From IMG/VR virus record IMGVR_UViG_3300036719_002639, positions 1 through 64,000 of that record: DNA of 64,000 bases; one strand, given 5' to 3'. The notes under the pieces were generated by a model. The model saw nothing but the letters and a program-made list of their open reading frames with translations. It did not search any database and was not told the origin of the DNA. This stretch comes from a virus. Shown piece by piece: positions 19,161 to 30,005 of this stretch. The position numbers and the translations under genes are program-made. Within the stretch, counting starts at the first letter, position 1, and each line of letters starts with the position of its first letter.

Positions 19161-22100
19161 CTATATGGTTGGTGTTATTACGGAAACTTTAGAAACTTCA
19201 TAATCTTCTCCATTATTTTTAATGTAAAGATTGATCAATACAAATGAGGTATAGATATTACTCTTACCAATAAACGTCATTACATAGGTTTTTGTGTCTT
19301 TATTGTAAGTAAATACAGGTTCTTCTATACTATTTAATTGTAAAGCACTTAATTGATTTGTGTCTACAGATTGTGTATTATAGATGTATTTCATTACATT
19401 GGAGTCAATATCATATGATCTAAGGGCTGGATATATACCAGAAACACTTGAAACTAATGTAGCTACTGTAACAAGTTTTTCTCTATCGAAGAACCATGTT
19501 CCAGCAAATTTATCCTCATGGCCTGATGCACTCAAATTGATCAAATGAAGATTATTGATGTCAAAGTCGATTACGTTTGTATTATAATCGAAATTAATCT
19601 TATTAAACACCAAATAAGTAGGTGTTTTCAACATAAGCGTATCATACCATAGATCAATATCTTTTGGTGTGTAAATTTCACTTGATAAGATTGGATTACT
19701 AGTGACACGATAATTTGTGTAAAAATCTTGTAGTAATGCAGATGCAGGTAATACCATATTTCGATTATTACGCACCCATAATTCACCAAGTGCTTGTTTC
19801 TTGTCATACATGGTATTAATACCACTTAAATCCTTCAATAAAGCATATTGATTGTCAAAAATATCAGTCTTCCATTGCCATACGGCTTTATAACCTGCAA
19901 ATTGACTGTACCAACCATCAATGTTGTATTCTTTGGTGTAATTAGGTGGAAAGTCTGTGGTATTCTCCCAAGTGGAGTCGGTTACGCCTGTCCAAGGATC
20001 ATACTTATCCTTTTGTTGATGAATTCCAATGTTGTTTGTCTTGGTGTTTTCATATTTCGTCTGATATGGAACGAATTGTTGGTAACTAGCAGGATTTATG
20101 ATCATTCCAGCATTCTTCCATTCAGTAACGCTAGATTTCATCCATATTGCATCACTATCAACGTTAGAAACAGGCTCCACCAACGAAGTTTGGCTTAAAC
20201 CATAATCATTATTATAGATATCGATATTTTGGTAAATTGCAGAAGTTCCTCTATCCAAACTAGTCATCATTAATGAAGTGTCTAATACATTGGTGTTATT
20301 CTTACTTAAAAATGTAGTAGTTCCTAACATTCTAGGAATGAAATAACCACCTGAATCCTCAGTACTATAAAGATTTTCAACATGTGGAACCGTTGCAATA
20401 GTTGGAAAGTGTCTATTAGTTAAATTTACATAAGGTAATTCTGCAAGGATATAGGTGCCACTAACAATATCAACAAATACACCACCAGTTGGGGGTAAAC
20501 CTAATGAACTATTTGATAAGATTTCTGACCATGTAAAGGCAGAGTTTGCATAATAATTTACAAATACTGGTAATTCATTTATTCTTGGTTGTAATACTAA
20601 AGGACTTGGATTATATGTCGCTGATACAATCATTTCTTTATTGATATTGTACAAATATGAACTCAATGTAGCTAATTTTGTTGTATCAATTAGTAAATCA
20701 CACCATTCAGATGATGTAATATTTACATTAAATGTTATTGGTTGTGTCCAAATAAGATTGTTCTGTGCTTTATATTCAACATACGAATCCATTTCAAATG
20801 TCATATCAGAAAGATCGGGTTGTGTGATTAATACGTAATCATCAACCACCTTTATACCACCACCCCAAACATCGACACCTTTATGTTTTGTGGTCTTATT
20901 ATTTTCGTCAGAGGCAATAGCCCAAAACGGACGAGCACCTGCTGAAATACCATTGAAAATACTGTTTGTGTAATCCCAGCCAGATAAAGGGACATTGATT
21001 GACATGTTAATCGTATCGGCATAAATTGTGTTAATAGATAATGCACCACTTACACCATATGTTGCAAGTCTTGGAGCTATATAAAAATTTCCAATTTGAT
21101 TGTGTGTTTCATTCGTTCCGCTTAATGGTTTACCAATAGCACTACTATACCATTGTCCTGTAATATCGGCGTAAATCGTTAAGGTTTGGTCTGGTGTATT
21201 AGTATAGCTTAATACGTTTAAATTTGGGGTAGTAACAGACCAATAAACCGTATCTAATTCGTAAGCTAATTTTGTAGGGCCATTGTTATATACTTCGTTA
21301 GGCCAACTTAGCTTTATTTGTGTGCCACTAGTCGCATAATTATAATTTAACCAGCGATTATTACTTGTGTTTAAAGCTGATGCGTTATAAGTAATAGTTT
21401 GCCCTAAATCTCCATTGCCTGTAATACAATACCAATTTGAGTCAATATGATCGTAAACAAAATATTCAGCAGGATTTAAAACCATATCAGAAACTTCATC
21501 CATTGATCCCCAATTTCCAGTGGAATCAGCAACAGCTTTAATCCACACGGCTTCACAATTCTCAACATAAGGAACCTTGATAATAAGATTTGGAACTGTA
21601 TTATCTGTCAAATATGTATTACTGTGTCCAAGATCGTTTCTAAGATATTTGTATTGCTGACCTTTAATGAACGTAAATTCACTTCCGTCACCAGTTACCC
21701 ATTTACCACGACCCCAACCAACATCACTCTGAAATTCGTTTGTAGAATCTAATTGGAACCACGCAAAATCTTTACTATTCTTGTAGTTTTTACCATCTGT
21801 TAAACCTACCCATGTAGTTTTATTGAAAGGTAATGGATATGATGAATCGGTGTAAATAATATCAGCCATTCCAGCATAATCATCAAAATTATTTCCTGCA
21901 TGTCCTAATGGGGAATACTGGATAGCCTTACATTCACACTTCTGCCATTGATGATAGTTGATATCTGCTTTATCATCAGCAGGATTCTCTTTAAATAGTG
22001 AGTGATGCTTTTCGTATCTATAAGGACAATCTGGTTGATGTTCTTTATGTTGAATATTTACATTTGAAATAGTTGTTGTAGAGTCAGTCCAAATGAATAT

Positions 22101-24050
22101 AACTTCTTGATTTGGTTGACAATTTAATGTCAATCCAGCTTGTTTAATACCTGTAGCATTGGCTGTGAAAGTCGTTCCGCTTACAGTATCACCCAACATA
22201 CTAATTTCTCGACCACTTAAAAATGCACATTCAACTGGTGTTCCATTGCGTTTATCAAGTTTATAGATAATATCACTATCAAATAAACCATATCCTGCTC
22301 TTGCACCTACAAAATCATTATTAATCGCTAAAGATGATAACGATACGGGTAAACATTGTGAAGTAGGAACCTTATAGACGGTGGTAGCATCCTTGTCATA
22401 GCGTTCTACGGGCCAATTGATATAGTTCTGCCCTCTTACAATAGGAATGTCCGTGGTGTCCATTTTATACAACCATGCGTGTTTGATAGACTCTTGATAA
22501 ATTGCATTTGGTGTAGCATCATGTACTTTATCTGCATTTGTAGTAACTCTTACAGAAATTCTATCTGCTTGGTCATACATACTTCCTGCTGTAGCACCAT
22601 TATCAATTAAATTTGTATCATGAATATCTATAGCACAAATACTTGAGGTGGTTGTGGTGTCATTCCAATATGTATTTCTTATTAATGTTTTGAGATTTTC
22701 ATCTAAAAATTCATAATCTTTATTAAGATTGGTAAGTTGTCCACCTGTCCATGAAATATCTTCACCACTTATTCCATAACCAGCAAATGGGAATTTGAAA
22801 ATATTTGCATCACCTGTAAACAATCCTGCACTCATAGTACTTACTTGTGTATTGATTGTATCATAACGTAACCAAGCACCAGAAACCGTATTACCACTAC
22901 GAATAAAAATTTTATCCGCATTCAAATAATTAGATGAGCCAACAGCACCATTAACAATCAAATTACTGTTGACCAATGGAATAGAATCAATGGTTGTTAA
23001 CGTAGCTTCTTCGATATATTCACCAGAAGGCCAATAAAACCAATTATTACCCTGTATCAAATCTAAATCTAATGGGCGTGTCCAAGGAATGTAGTATCCA
23101 CTTGCTGCAAAATATTGATTTTCACCAAGATATTTCTTAGTCAAGCTGACCTTATAATATTCGTTCAAAATATAACTCTCTAAGTCAATGTATGCAGAAG
23201 TAGGTTGGAGATTATTTACCAAATTCTCCATAATAAAGTATAATGGGTTATCAGATGATACAGAATTAAATCCTGTTTTAAATACCCAATCATATGCTGA
23301 TGTAGGCATATTCTGTGAACTATAATAACCAGTAGTTTCAGGTGAAAAACTACTTAAATCAAAATAAAAATTTGAACTTTGTATTGGATTTTTATCGAAG
23401 TATGAAGTATCATCATAAAGTTCTTCAATTTTAATTTGAAATCCGTCATTTACTGCACTCAAATCTGGAAAAGTTGCATATAGGGCTGGATCAGGTACAT
23501 TCATTACATAATCACGTTTGGTGAAAGACTTTAAAAGATATTCATAGAATAATCTTTCAAGTGCTTGTGTGGCACCTGTCATGTTGTATTTTAATTTAGC
23601 CTTTTTAAGTGCATCACGCTTATTAATAAGATATAACGCAATTTCTTTCAGTTTTTTAGCATAAACCGGAATAGCTTGTTCTACTTCGATAGTATTATTC
23701 CAATCAATATCAGTTAACCAATTGGTTTTATCCTCTTTGTCAATCAATAAAGTAAGATTTTGTAAAAATGCTATATAGTCTGCTTTAAGATCGGAAGCTA
23801 CATTGGTTGGTGTATAACGTGTTGAATTCCAAGTCTTTAAATACAACTCATATTGTTTGTATTCTTGACCTGAAATGATTCCTGTATTACGATTATACCA
23901 TTGTTCATAAGTGTAAGGTTGATAGTAATCATTCGGGAGATTAGCCTTTTCAACAGCATTAGACGCTAGTGAATCGAGATATTGCTGTTGGGTAACATTC
24001 TCAACGTTAGTTACGTCTTTCGTTTTTGTGTATTTGGCTAAAACATTCAT
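19161..24050 (-). CDS. giant baseplate/tail protein, 1629 residues
   Basis: The largest gene in the window. The N-terminal 250 residues are helical and charged (TQQQYLDSLASNAVEKANLP), followed by long strand-rich Trp/Asn/Thr repeats. A Cys/His-rich patch (HQPDCPYRYEKHH, WQKCECKAIQY, about 675-715) could bind a metal. The neighbouring gene has a similar cluster. The C-terminal 250 residues include a mixed alpha/beta domain. It is probably a baseplate wedge component by position downstream of gp25- and gp6-like genes, but homology to T4 gp7 or gp10 cannot be claimed. It has a late promoter with a 5-base spacer to the ATG. Confidence 0.75.
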   Translation of the reverse strand: MNVLAKYTKTKDVTNVENVTQQQYLDSLASNAVEKANLPNDYYQPYTYEQWYNRNTGIISGQEYKQYELYLKTWNSTRYTPTNVASDLKADYIAFLQNLTLLIDKEDKTNWLTDIDWNNTIEVEQAIPVYAKKLKEIALYLINKRDALKKAKLKYNMTGATQALERLFYEYLLKSFTKRDYVMNVPDPALYATFPDLSAVNDGFQIKIEELYDDTSYFDKNPIQSSNFYFDLSSFSPETTGYYSSQNMPTSAYDWVFKTGFNSVSSDNPLYFIMENLVNNLQPTSAYIDLESYILNEYYKVSLTKKYLGENQYFAASGYYIPWTRPLDLDLIQGNNWFYWPSGEYIEEATLTTIDSIPLVNSNLIVNGAVGSSNYLNADKIFIRSGNTVSGAWLRYDTINTQVSTMSAGLFTGDANIFKFPFAGYGISGEDISWTGGQLTNLNKDYEFLDENLKTLIRNTYWNDTTTTSSICAIDIHDTNLIDNGATAGSMYDQADRISVRVTTNADKVHDATPNAIYQESIKHAWLYKMDTTDIPIVRGQNYINWPVERYDKDATTVYKVPTSQCLPVSLSSLAINNDFVGARAGYGLFDSDIIYKLDKRNGTPVECAFLSGREISMLGDTVSGTTFTANATGIKQAGLTLNCQPNQEVIFIWTDSTTTISNVNIQHKEHQPDCPYRYEKHHSLFKENPADDKADINYHQWQKCECKAIQYSPLGHAGNNFDDYAGMADIIYTDSSYPLPFNKTTWVGLTDGKNYKNSKDFAWFQLDSTNEFQSDVGWGRGKWVTGDGSEFTFIKGQQYKYLRNDLGHSNTYLTDNTVPNLIIKVPYVENCEAVWIKAVADSTGNWGSMDEVSDMVLNPAEYFVYDHIDSNWYCITGNGDLGQTITYNASALNTSNNRWLNYNYATSGTQIKLSWPNEVYNNGPTKLAYELDTVYWSVTTPNLNVLSYTNTPDQTLTIYADITGQWYSSAIGKPLSGTNETHNQIGNFYIAPRLATYGVSGALSINTIYADTINMSINVPLSGWDYTNSIFNGISAGARPFWAIASDENNKTTKHKGVDVWGGGIKVVDDYVLITQPDLSDMTFEMDSYVEYKAQNNLIWTQPITFNVNITSSEWCDLLIDTTKLATLSSYLYNINKEMIVSATYNPSPLVLQPRINELPVFVNYYANSAFTWSEILSNSSLGLPPTGGVFVDIVSGTYILAELPYVNLTNRHFPTIATVPHVENLYSTEDSGGYFIPRMLGTTTFLSKNNTNVLDTSLMMTSLDRGTSAIYQNIDIYNNDYGLSQTSLVEPVSNVDSDAIWMKSSVTEWKNAGMIINPASYQQFVPYQTKYENTKTNNIGIHQQKDKYDPWTGVTDSTWENTTDFPPNYTKEYNIDGWYSQFAGYKAVWQWKTDIFDNQYALLKDLSGINTMYDKKQALGELWVRNNRNMVLPASALLQDFYTNYRVTSNPILSSEIYTPKDIDLWYDTLMLKTPTYLVFNKINFDYNTNVIDFDINNLHLINLSASGHEDKFAGTWFFDREKLVTVATLVSSVSGIYPALRSYDIDSNVMKYIYNTQSVDTNQLSALQLNSIEEPVFTYNKDTKTYVMTFIGKSNIYTSFVLINLYIKNNGEDYEVSKVSVITPTI

Positions 24051-24055
24051 ATAAG

Positions 24056-24063
24056 TATTTAGC
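24056..24063 (-). promoter_or_regulatory. late promoter GCTAAATA with 5-base spacer to ATG
   Basis: Late -10 element followed by CTTAT and ATG 24050. T4 spacing puts +1 on the A of the AUG. No Shine-Dalgarno is present. Confidence 0.6.
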
Positions 24064-24066
24064 GCA

Positions 24067-24723
24067 TTAGATAACTTTACTACCCTTTTCTAAGTTTTCT
24101 TCTGCCCATAATGGTTGTAAATTAGTATAATGAAAACATTTTTTCTGTTGTTCTAAATCAGTTAGATCAAATGAAGCGCATGGTATTATATGGTCTACAT
24201 GCCAACCATATAATCCATAATTTTCCCAAGACATACCATCTTTGAATTTTTGTTCTAGGTATAATTTTAATTCGGTTGAACAACATCCCAATAACTCTTG
24301 TGTTTTTTTACTTTTATTACCGTGAAGTGCATCCCAAACTCTTTTGCGATATCGCTCCATTATTTTAAATTCAACATCAATCTTTAAACGTTCCTTTTTT
24401 CGTATATAATTCTTCGTATTAATTATTTCTTTATTATTAGAGTGATAAATTTTATTATTTATATTACATTGTTCTTTATTTTCTATGTAATATTGTTTAT
24501 TGTATATCTGTATAATTTGTTTATTTTTATCATAATAATTAGTCCATTGATGTTTATTATTTTTATAAAAATCTCGTTTCTTTTCTAATATTTTTTCTCT
24601 ATTATCAATGTGATACTGTTTATGACAAGCCTTACATTGCTGATGTAATCCATCAGTAGTATTCTTATTTTTAGGAAAATTATCTAATTCCTTTTCCGTT
24701 TTACATTTTACGCATGTTTTCAT
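24067..24723 (-). CDS. HNH homing endonuclease (zinc-finger type), copy 2
   Basis: 218 residues. N-terminal CxxC..CxxC knuckle (4-33), Lys/Asn/Tyr-rich linker, then the HNH core GWHVDHIIPCASFDL and NLQPLWAEENL. It is a close relative of the proteins at 1569 and 57540. It is inserted co-directionally between two giant tail genes, interrupting the tail operon. Unlike the two plus-strand copies it has no structured leader. Instead a late promoter (TCTAAATA) sits exactly 5 bases before the ATG and overlaps the stop codon of the upstream gene. Confidence 0.9.
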   Translation of the reverse strand: MKTCVKCKTEKELDNFPKNKNTTDGLHQQCKACHKQYHIDNREKILEKKRDFYKNNKHQWTNYYDKNKQIIQIYNKQYYIENKEQCNINNKIYHSNNKEIINTKNYIRKKERLKIDVEFKIMERYRKRVWDALHGNKSKKTQELLGCCSTELKLYLEQKFKDGMSWENYGLYGWHVDHIIPCASFDLTDLEQQKKCFHYTNLQPLWAEENLEKGSKVI

Positions 24724-24728
24724 ATAAT

Positions 24729-24736
24729 TATTTAGA
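24729..24736 (-). promoter_or_regulatory. late promoter TCTAAATA with 5-base spacer to ATG
   Basis: The element includes the TAA stop of the upstream tail gene. The spacer ATTAT then leads directly to ATG 24723, which predicts a leaderless transcript. Confidence 0.6.
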
Positions 24737-27635
24737 ATCCTAATCCTTTATGTAAAATATAATTTATTTGTCGCTCTATTAATTGGTTGTCACCATACCA
24801 CACATCTAAACCACTATTATGTTCGCTCATTGTAGTGTATATGGAAGACCAATCTATTACGCCTTCGATTTGGATGTTACATGGTGTTGGGATATATTCA
24901 TAATAACAGTAAAAACTTGGATCGTTTAATAAATAAGTTGATACATAATTGTAAAGATTACCGGATGTGTTAGGTACAATCTTTTCGTAATAATCTCTAC
25001 CGTATTTATACTCTGCTAATACAGGAATACCTGCTGAAAGTATATAAGTATCAGAATCCAATGCATCTCCACGATTTGAATCATGTTTATGTCCACAATT
25101 GCTACAATATCCCCAACTACCTCTATAATTCTCGGCACATTTACAATGATCGCCCCATAAAATTTTATGATCAATACTTACAATATCCATCAAACGTTTT
25201 AACTCTGATGGTATCACAAAATTATAATCATCGATAGGAACATCAATAGATTGTGCAAGGGAATAAAGTTGGTTAATACCACAAACATCTACGTCTGCAT
25301 TATTTGGTACAAAGTTTGCAATTCTTTCATAAAGTGCTCTACCCATACTCTTAGCAGATGTTTCTAATCCACCAATCATGGTTCCGATATAGTTTTCAAA
25401 AAGATTGTAATCTTCATGTAAGGAGTCATTCAATGCATAGTCTCTGATTTGTGTTGTCACATCCCAAGATTCATTGTATTTACGAAGATCATATCCAGTA
25501 AAACTATCAATATCAAATGGATCGCTTTCACCAGTGATATACATCTGTCTTGTTCTACCATATTTCTGTTGCCAGTTTAATCCTGTCCAGTCACCAAAAG
25601 CTTGTAATGATTTTTCATACGGATTAGCGATGTCATATTGACTAAAATCAGTTCCTACAATTTGATCAATTCTGTTTGTAGATAAACTATATTGACTTAC
25701 TGTTGTAAAATTTCCACTTAATACAAAAACTTTTGATTCCATTGAATTAATAACCCAAATACGATTGGATGCATCAGCAGCAATACCTTCTAGAGCATTG
25801 TAATTCAACTGTCCATTATACCAATCAGGATTAGCCGAAATACCTATAGTAGATGTAGTAAGATTTCCTGTGGTTAAATTTAATCTATTAACTTTATTAA
25901 AATTACTTGTAAACCATAAATGATTATCATTATCAAGTGTTAAATATTCTGGATGATATGCTGGAATACTACATAAGGGTGTTCCAATAGAATTGTATTT
26001 ATTAACACATCCACCAGATGGTGAAGCATGATAGGTTAAAGTTATCCAAACAGAATTATCGGCATCTACAATTATATCCATAGGATTCGAACTAATAGGT
26101 AAAGAAATTGATGTCAATGGTGTTCCATTTGTATCATACTTATAAAGATAAGAAGATAAAGTGTTTCCATATGTTACCCATATGTTATCATTTATATCAG
26201 TCTGAACCATTGTTGGCTTATAATCAGGATCAATACCAAATCCGTTGATTGGTGATGTCTGGTTGCCACTAGGATTGATCGTAAGTAATAGATTACCTGT
26301 TATACCATCAAACTTTAAAACGCTGGTAGAATCAAATAATGTCACCCAAAGTTTATTTGTAGAGTCTAAACATATTCCAGCAGGTGTACATCCACCAGTT
26401 ATACCATTTAATAAACTACTTGTATCACTTAAATCAATAGATGAAACTTGTATCCCTCTTGAATTGAATTTATAAAGTTTATCCAATTCTGCATCAGAAC
26501 ACCAAATATTAAAACAAGGATCAACTGCTATACCATATATACCACCAAAACCAGAAAGACTCATAACGTTTGGTCGTGTTTCTAAATATTCTGTATTATA
26601 TTGATTATTAGTTCCGTTGATATTAAATCCGTCCAACCAACTAGTAATATTATTTACCATTGTTTGGTTGATATATGGATAATAAATTTTATGTAATAAT
26701 GCACTATTAGGATTTGATATCCAGATATAAGGCGTTTCTTTATAAGAACTATATAACACATTTGCTGCTGCTGTAATTGTTGTATTGAGCGTTACGGTAT
26801 TTGACGTTACGATATTTCTTGAATATCCACCACGTTGATATCCTTTAGTATCAGTCTTTTGAAAATATGGACCAACTAAATCATCAATAGTTACCCAAGT
26901 TTGTGAAGATACTGGAATAGTGGTAATACCAGAGCTTATTACCCCCATTTCAATACCTAACGCATTACTAGAAGGATAATCAAATAATGTTCCAATAGCA
27001 TCAGTAGTACAACCAAATTCAGGATATTGGTCGTATACTAAATTAAAAACATTTGGGATATTTTGATTAACCCAATATGTACTATCACTCATGGAATCAA
27101 TACCATTACGTGTTATCTTAATTTCCGCAGGTGTTCCACCATTGATATAATAAGGTATCGGACAAATCACTTTACTATTTGCATAAGATGGTACTGGTGA
27201 GTTACCGTCTTTAGATTCACTGTAAAGAGGTAAGCCTGATACTGATAAGGTGGCCCATAGAATAGCTGGTTCACCCATCTGACTACCAATATCATCGATA
27301 TAATAATATTCAGCAAACCCTGTAACACCTATAAAATTAGTTCCGCTATAAATCGGTGTATCCGTGGTTGTAATTTGAGTTATTACATTCTGATTAATAT
27401 CTAAAAACTTCCAACTAGGAACCAAATGACTCCATTTACCTTGTTCTGGATATGGTTTACTTTGACTATACTGTGTATATAAATCAATAGTGTGAACTCC
27501 ATTATCAGACGCAGATAAAGTTAATTTGAATGGATACTGTTGAAGTGTTCCAATCATACTTGGTGGTGGTATAACGGCATATGATATTGCATACGGTATA
27601 GTAGCTGATGTATCTAAATAAAAGGTGTTGTCCAT
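24732..27635 (-). CDS. tail/baseplate protein with six-bladed Vgb-like propeller
   Basis: 967 residues. An N-terminal strand-rich part is followed at about 345-690 by six clear NHL/Vgb-type repeats (GIAVDPCFNIWC, GICLDSTNKLWV, TDINDNIWV, DIIVDADNSVWI, LTLDNDNHLWF, GIAADASNRIWV), enough for a closed propeller. Residues 720-850 are helical. A likely zinc site follows (CKC ... CSNC, about 858-880), then a C-terminal domain. It is the gene immediately downstream of the gp6-like wedge protein, so a baseplate location is likely. The C-terminal half may be the docking part and the propeller the exposed part. Confidence 0.8.
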   Translation of the reverse strand: MDNTFYLDTSATIPYAISYAVIPPPSMIGTLQQYPFKLTLSASDNGVHTIDLYTQYSQSKPYPEQGKWSHLVPSWKFLDINQNVITQITTTDTPIYSGTNFIGVTGFAEYYYIDDIGSQMGEPAILWATLSVSGLPLYSESKDGNSPVPSYANSKVICPIPYYINGGTPAEIKITRNGIDSMSDSTYWVNQNIPNVFNLVYDQYPEFGCTTDAIGTLFDYPSSNALGIEMGVISSGITTIPVSSQTWVTIDDLVGPYFQKTDTKGYQRGGYSRNIVTSNTVTLNTTITAAANVLYSSYKETPYIWISNPNSALLHKIYYPYINQTMVNNITSWLDGFNINGTNNQYNTEYLETRPNVMSLSGFGGIYGIAVDPCFNIWCSDAELDKLYKFNSRGIQVSSIDLSDTSSLLNGITGGCTPAGICLDSTNKLWVTLFDSTSVLKFDGITGNLLLTINPSGNQTSPINGFGIDPDYKPTMVQTDINDNIWVTYGNTLSSYLYKYDTNGTPLTSISLPISSNPMDIIVDADNSVWITLTYHASPSGGCVNKYNSIGTPLCSIPAYHPEYLTLDNDNHLWFTSNFNKVNRLNLTTGNLTTSTIGISANPDWYNGQLNYNALEGIAADASNRIWVINSMESKVFVLSGNFTTVSQYSLSTNRIDQIVGTDFSQYDIANPYEKSLQAFGDWTGLNWQQKYGRTRQMYITGESDPFDIDSFTGYDLRKYNESWDVTTQIRDYALNDSLHEDYNLFENYIGTMIGGLETSAKSMGRALYERIANFVPNNADVDVCGINQLYSLAQSIDVPIDDYNFVIPSELKRLMDIVSIDHKILWGDHCKCAENYRGSWGYCSNCGHKHDSNRGDALDSDTYILSAGIPVLAEYKYGRDYYEKIVPNTSGNLYNYVSTYLLNDPSFYCYYEYIPTPCNIQIEGVIDWSSIYTTMSEHNSGLDVWYGDNQLIERQINYILHKGLGF

Positions 27636-27647
27636 ATTTTTCCAATC

Positions 27648-29480
27648 TTAGTATTCTACACTGTCATACTTAACTATAGTTGTTGATACGTTAATCTTAT
27701 TTACAAAGCTTTCTTGATTATTTAAAAATGGGAATTGAAAATAATTTAATACTTGATTTTGTGAAATGAAATTAATATCGTTTGTATAGATAGGATTCCA
27801 TGTCAACATTGATAATCCTTCATATCTTGCATTAGAATCTGTTCTTGCTGTATAAAATGTCTCTACACCATCAACAGATAATATCGAATTAGATAAATTA
27901 TCAATATCTACAACTTGTCCTAAACGAGAATTTGTCGATGTAAAATAATTATAGAAGATATTATAGATATCGGTCTTAATTGCCGATGCATCTCTACGAC
28001 TATTGGGTTTTTTAATCACTAATAGTTGTGTATTATCTGTATCAGTTAACGCAGGTGTCACACCGCTATTGGCAATACCAATATCAAATGCCATATACAC
28101 TGGATCGATTGTTATTGGCTCAGAAGTCAATACCTTCACATCCTGCATACTTCCTATAATTAACGATTTCAACGAAGGATTTAAATATGATAATGGATTT
28201 TTCGTATTAGTAATTACTTTAGGCACAATGAATAAGTATACATTATTAAAATTACAAGAATCTGCAAATAGTACTTGGTTAAACAAAACTCTACTTACAT
28301 TATTAGGATTTGTGATACCAAGATCATAAAAATACTTCAAATAACTTGATAAATATGACCAATTGTTGACAACTTTAACATCATGAATCAAATTACTGTA
28401 ATTGGTTCGAACATAATTTTCAAAATCAGATTCAGTCACAAGTCTATACTGTGAACGGAAATTAGCGGGTGAACGACTTCTAATATCTTCTACCCCTTCG
28501 GATTCAGCGTAATAAGTTGATGATGAATTATTATCAAAGCTTAAATTCGTTATTTCATTTGGTGGTATAATGGTTATAGCTTCAATAATAATGTCATTTA
28601 AAATAGCATCAAATTGTTCGCTACTATAAACAACCATTTTACCAGCTTTAAGTGCATTCACACCAACTTCACCAGTTTTACCATCTGATTTTAAATAATA
28701 TATAGCAACTTGATCACCAACATTCATCTTTTTGCCATTAATATCATTACCAAATTTAATTTCATAATGCATTTTCTCGTTAAGACGAATTTCATACTTC
28801 TTATCAGTTGAATTTTCATTATAAAGATTGTTTGAACGATTCCATTCACTCCATTTATTATCGATAATACTCTTAACATAAATGTTTATATTGAAATGAT
28901 CAACAATGACATTATCACCTGGTAAAAGGTAAATGATTTCATTCTCGTCGCCAGTTGCCGTATAAATTGGATACTCAATAAAGCGTCCTTGATAAAATAT
29001 CTTAGATGTTGACATATCACTCAAAAATTCTGATCCAGTAGTAGAGTGATAAAAACTGATATCCTCTTTAAATGAATAAGATATCGAACCCAATGTCATG
29101 TATGAATATCTAGGAATGGTATAAAGTGCTACAGGCATAGCGTTTGTAGCTGTGCAAGTGAAACTTAATACACTTGTTTGATAACCAATAGGGTTATATC
29201 CGATTAAAGTGGTTATTCTATTGATATTTTCGTACTTTTGTGATTCGCTAAACAAAGCTTCTGTACCAGTTCTGTTATTATAATAAACCATTGTGTTGTA
29301 ATGATATGCTACGATATCAATAAGTTGAGAAATGTTGCTACCTTCATATAATTGATCGGTAAATATCCCATTCTCTGTTAATCGTTGCTTCATAGCTGCC
29401 TTCATACCTAATGCATCGAAGGTTAAATAACCATCTTTAGGGAGTGGAAAATCGCCATTATTGTTTGTAATCGTTGCCAT
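27648..29480 (-). CDS. baseplate wedge protein, gp6/baseplate-J-like
   Basis: 610 residues, close to T4 gp6 (660). N terminus ITNNNGDFPLPKDGYLTFDALGMKAAMKQRL, then a helix-rich region (SQLIDIVAYHYNTMVYYNNRTGTEALF) that is characteristic of gp6-type wedge proteins, then the baseplate-J-like core (GVNALKAGKM, GVEDIRSRSP, FRSQYRLVTESDFE). It forms the inner wedge ring of the contractile baseplate together with gp25. The gene follows the gp25 homologue with a gap of one base, as in many myoviruses. Confidence 0.85.
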   Translation of the reverse strand: MATITNNNGDFPLPKDGYLTFDALGMKAAMKQRLTENGIFTDQLYEGSNISQLIDIVAYHYNTMVYYNNRTGTEALFSESQKYENINRITTLIGYNPIGYQTSVLSFTCTATNAMPVALYTIPRYSYMTLGSISYSFKEDISFYHSTTGSEFLSDMSTSKIFYQGRFIEYPIYTATGDENEIIYLLPGDNVIVDHFNINIYVKSIIDNKWSEWNRSNNLYNENSTDKKYEIRLNEKMHYEIKFGNDINGKKMNVGDQVAIYYLKSDGKTGEVGVNALKAGKMVVYSSEQFDAILNDIIIEAITIIPPNEITNLSFDNNSSSTYYAESEGVEDIRSRSPANFRSQYRLVTESDFENYVRTNYSNLIHDVKVVNNWSYLSSYLKYFYDLGITNPNNVSRVLFNQVLFADSCNFNNVYLFIVPKVITNTKNPLSYLNPSLKSLIIGSMQDVKVLTSEPITIDPVYMAFDIGIANSGVTPALTDTDNTQLLVIKKPNSRRDASAIKTDIYNIFYNYFTSTNSRLGQVVDIDNLSNSILSVDGVETFYTARTDSNARYEGLSMLTWNPIYTNDINFISQNQVLNYFQFPFLNNQESFVNKINVSTTIVKYDSVEY

Positions 29481-29481
29481 A

Positions 29482-29979
29482 TTATGTGTTCCTTATCATT
29501 AAAATACCTTGACTTGTATATGTTCCTATGAGTTGAATACCTGTCTTCTTTAATGCTGGTATCGTGATATAAACAGTCACATCATATTCATTTTCATCAG
29601 GTTTAGATTCAATTATAATCTGATCTACAGTAACTCGTGGTTCCCACTTGGTAATCGCATTATCAATCTCTGTACCAATCATATTTCCTGTACTGGTGGT
29701 TACTGGCATACCAACATATCTTAATAAATTACACCCAAAAGTCGGTATTAAAAAGCGTTGTCCAGCACGAGTATTCAAAATATTACTTAAAGCATTTCTT
29801 ATGGCATATTCATCATAATCAACCACAATATCTTTACCATTAATACTTTTATATACGTTCTCGATACTGATACCTCGATTACTTTGCATGATATCGAAGT
29901 GCATATCAGTATATGTGTATCCTTTACTAGTACTTAACGATGTCTTCTTTGACAATTCTGTTAATTTAATTGAAGCCAT
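29482..29979 (-). CDS. baseplate wedge protein, gp25-like
   Basis: 165 residues, in the gp25/GPW family of contractile-tail sheath initiators. Supporting features are YTDMHFDI near the start, DEYAIRNALSNILNTRAGQRFLIPTFGCNLLRY in the centre (the family's R-N-I-L-T-G-R-F pattern) and ITKWEPRVTVDQIIIE. It joins the inner baseplate to the tail sheath. It is the first gene of the 23-kb tail operon and is preceded by a late promoter (GATAAATA) and an AAAGGAT ribosome site. Confidence 0.9.
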   Translation of the reverse strand: MASIKLTELSKKTSLSTSKGYTYTDMHFDIMQSNRGISIENVYKSINGKDIVVDYDEYAIRNALSNILNTRAGQRFLIPTFGCNLLRYVGMPVTTSTGNMIGTEIDNAITKWEPRVTVDQIIIESKPDENEYDVTVYITIPALKKTGIQLIGTYTSQGILMIRNT

Positions 29980-29997
29980 AACATAATCCTTTACAAA

Positions 29998-30005
29998 TAT
30001 TTATC
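29998..30005 (-). promoter_or_regulatory. late promoter GATAAATA for the baseplate operon
   Basis: Late -10 element 18 bases before ATG 29979, with the ribosome site AAAGGAT between. It is divergent from the plus-strand late promoter at 30033. Confidence 0.65.

Noticed and set aside
24067-24723. HNH gene 24067 as part of a group I intron
   Set aside because: The flanking tail genes are complete, with their own starts and stops, and no intron core (P3-P7 type) was seen. It is free-standing.
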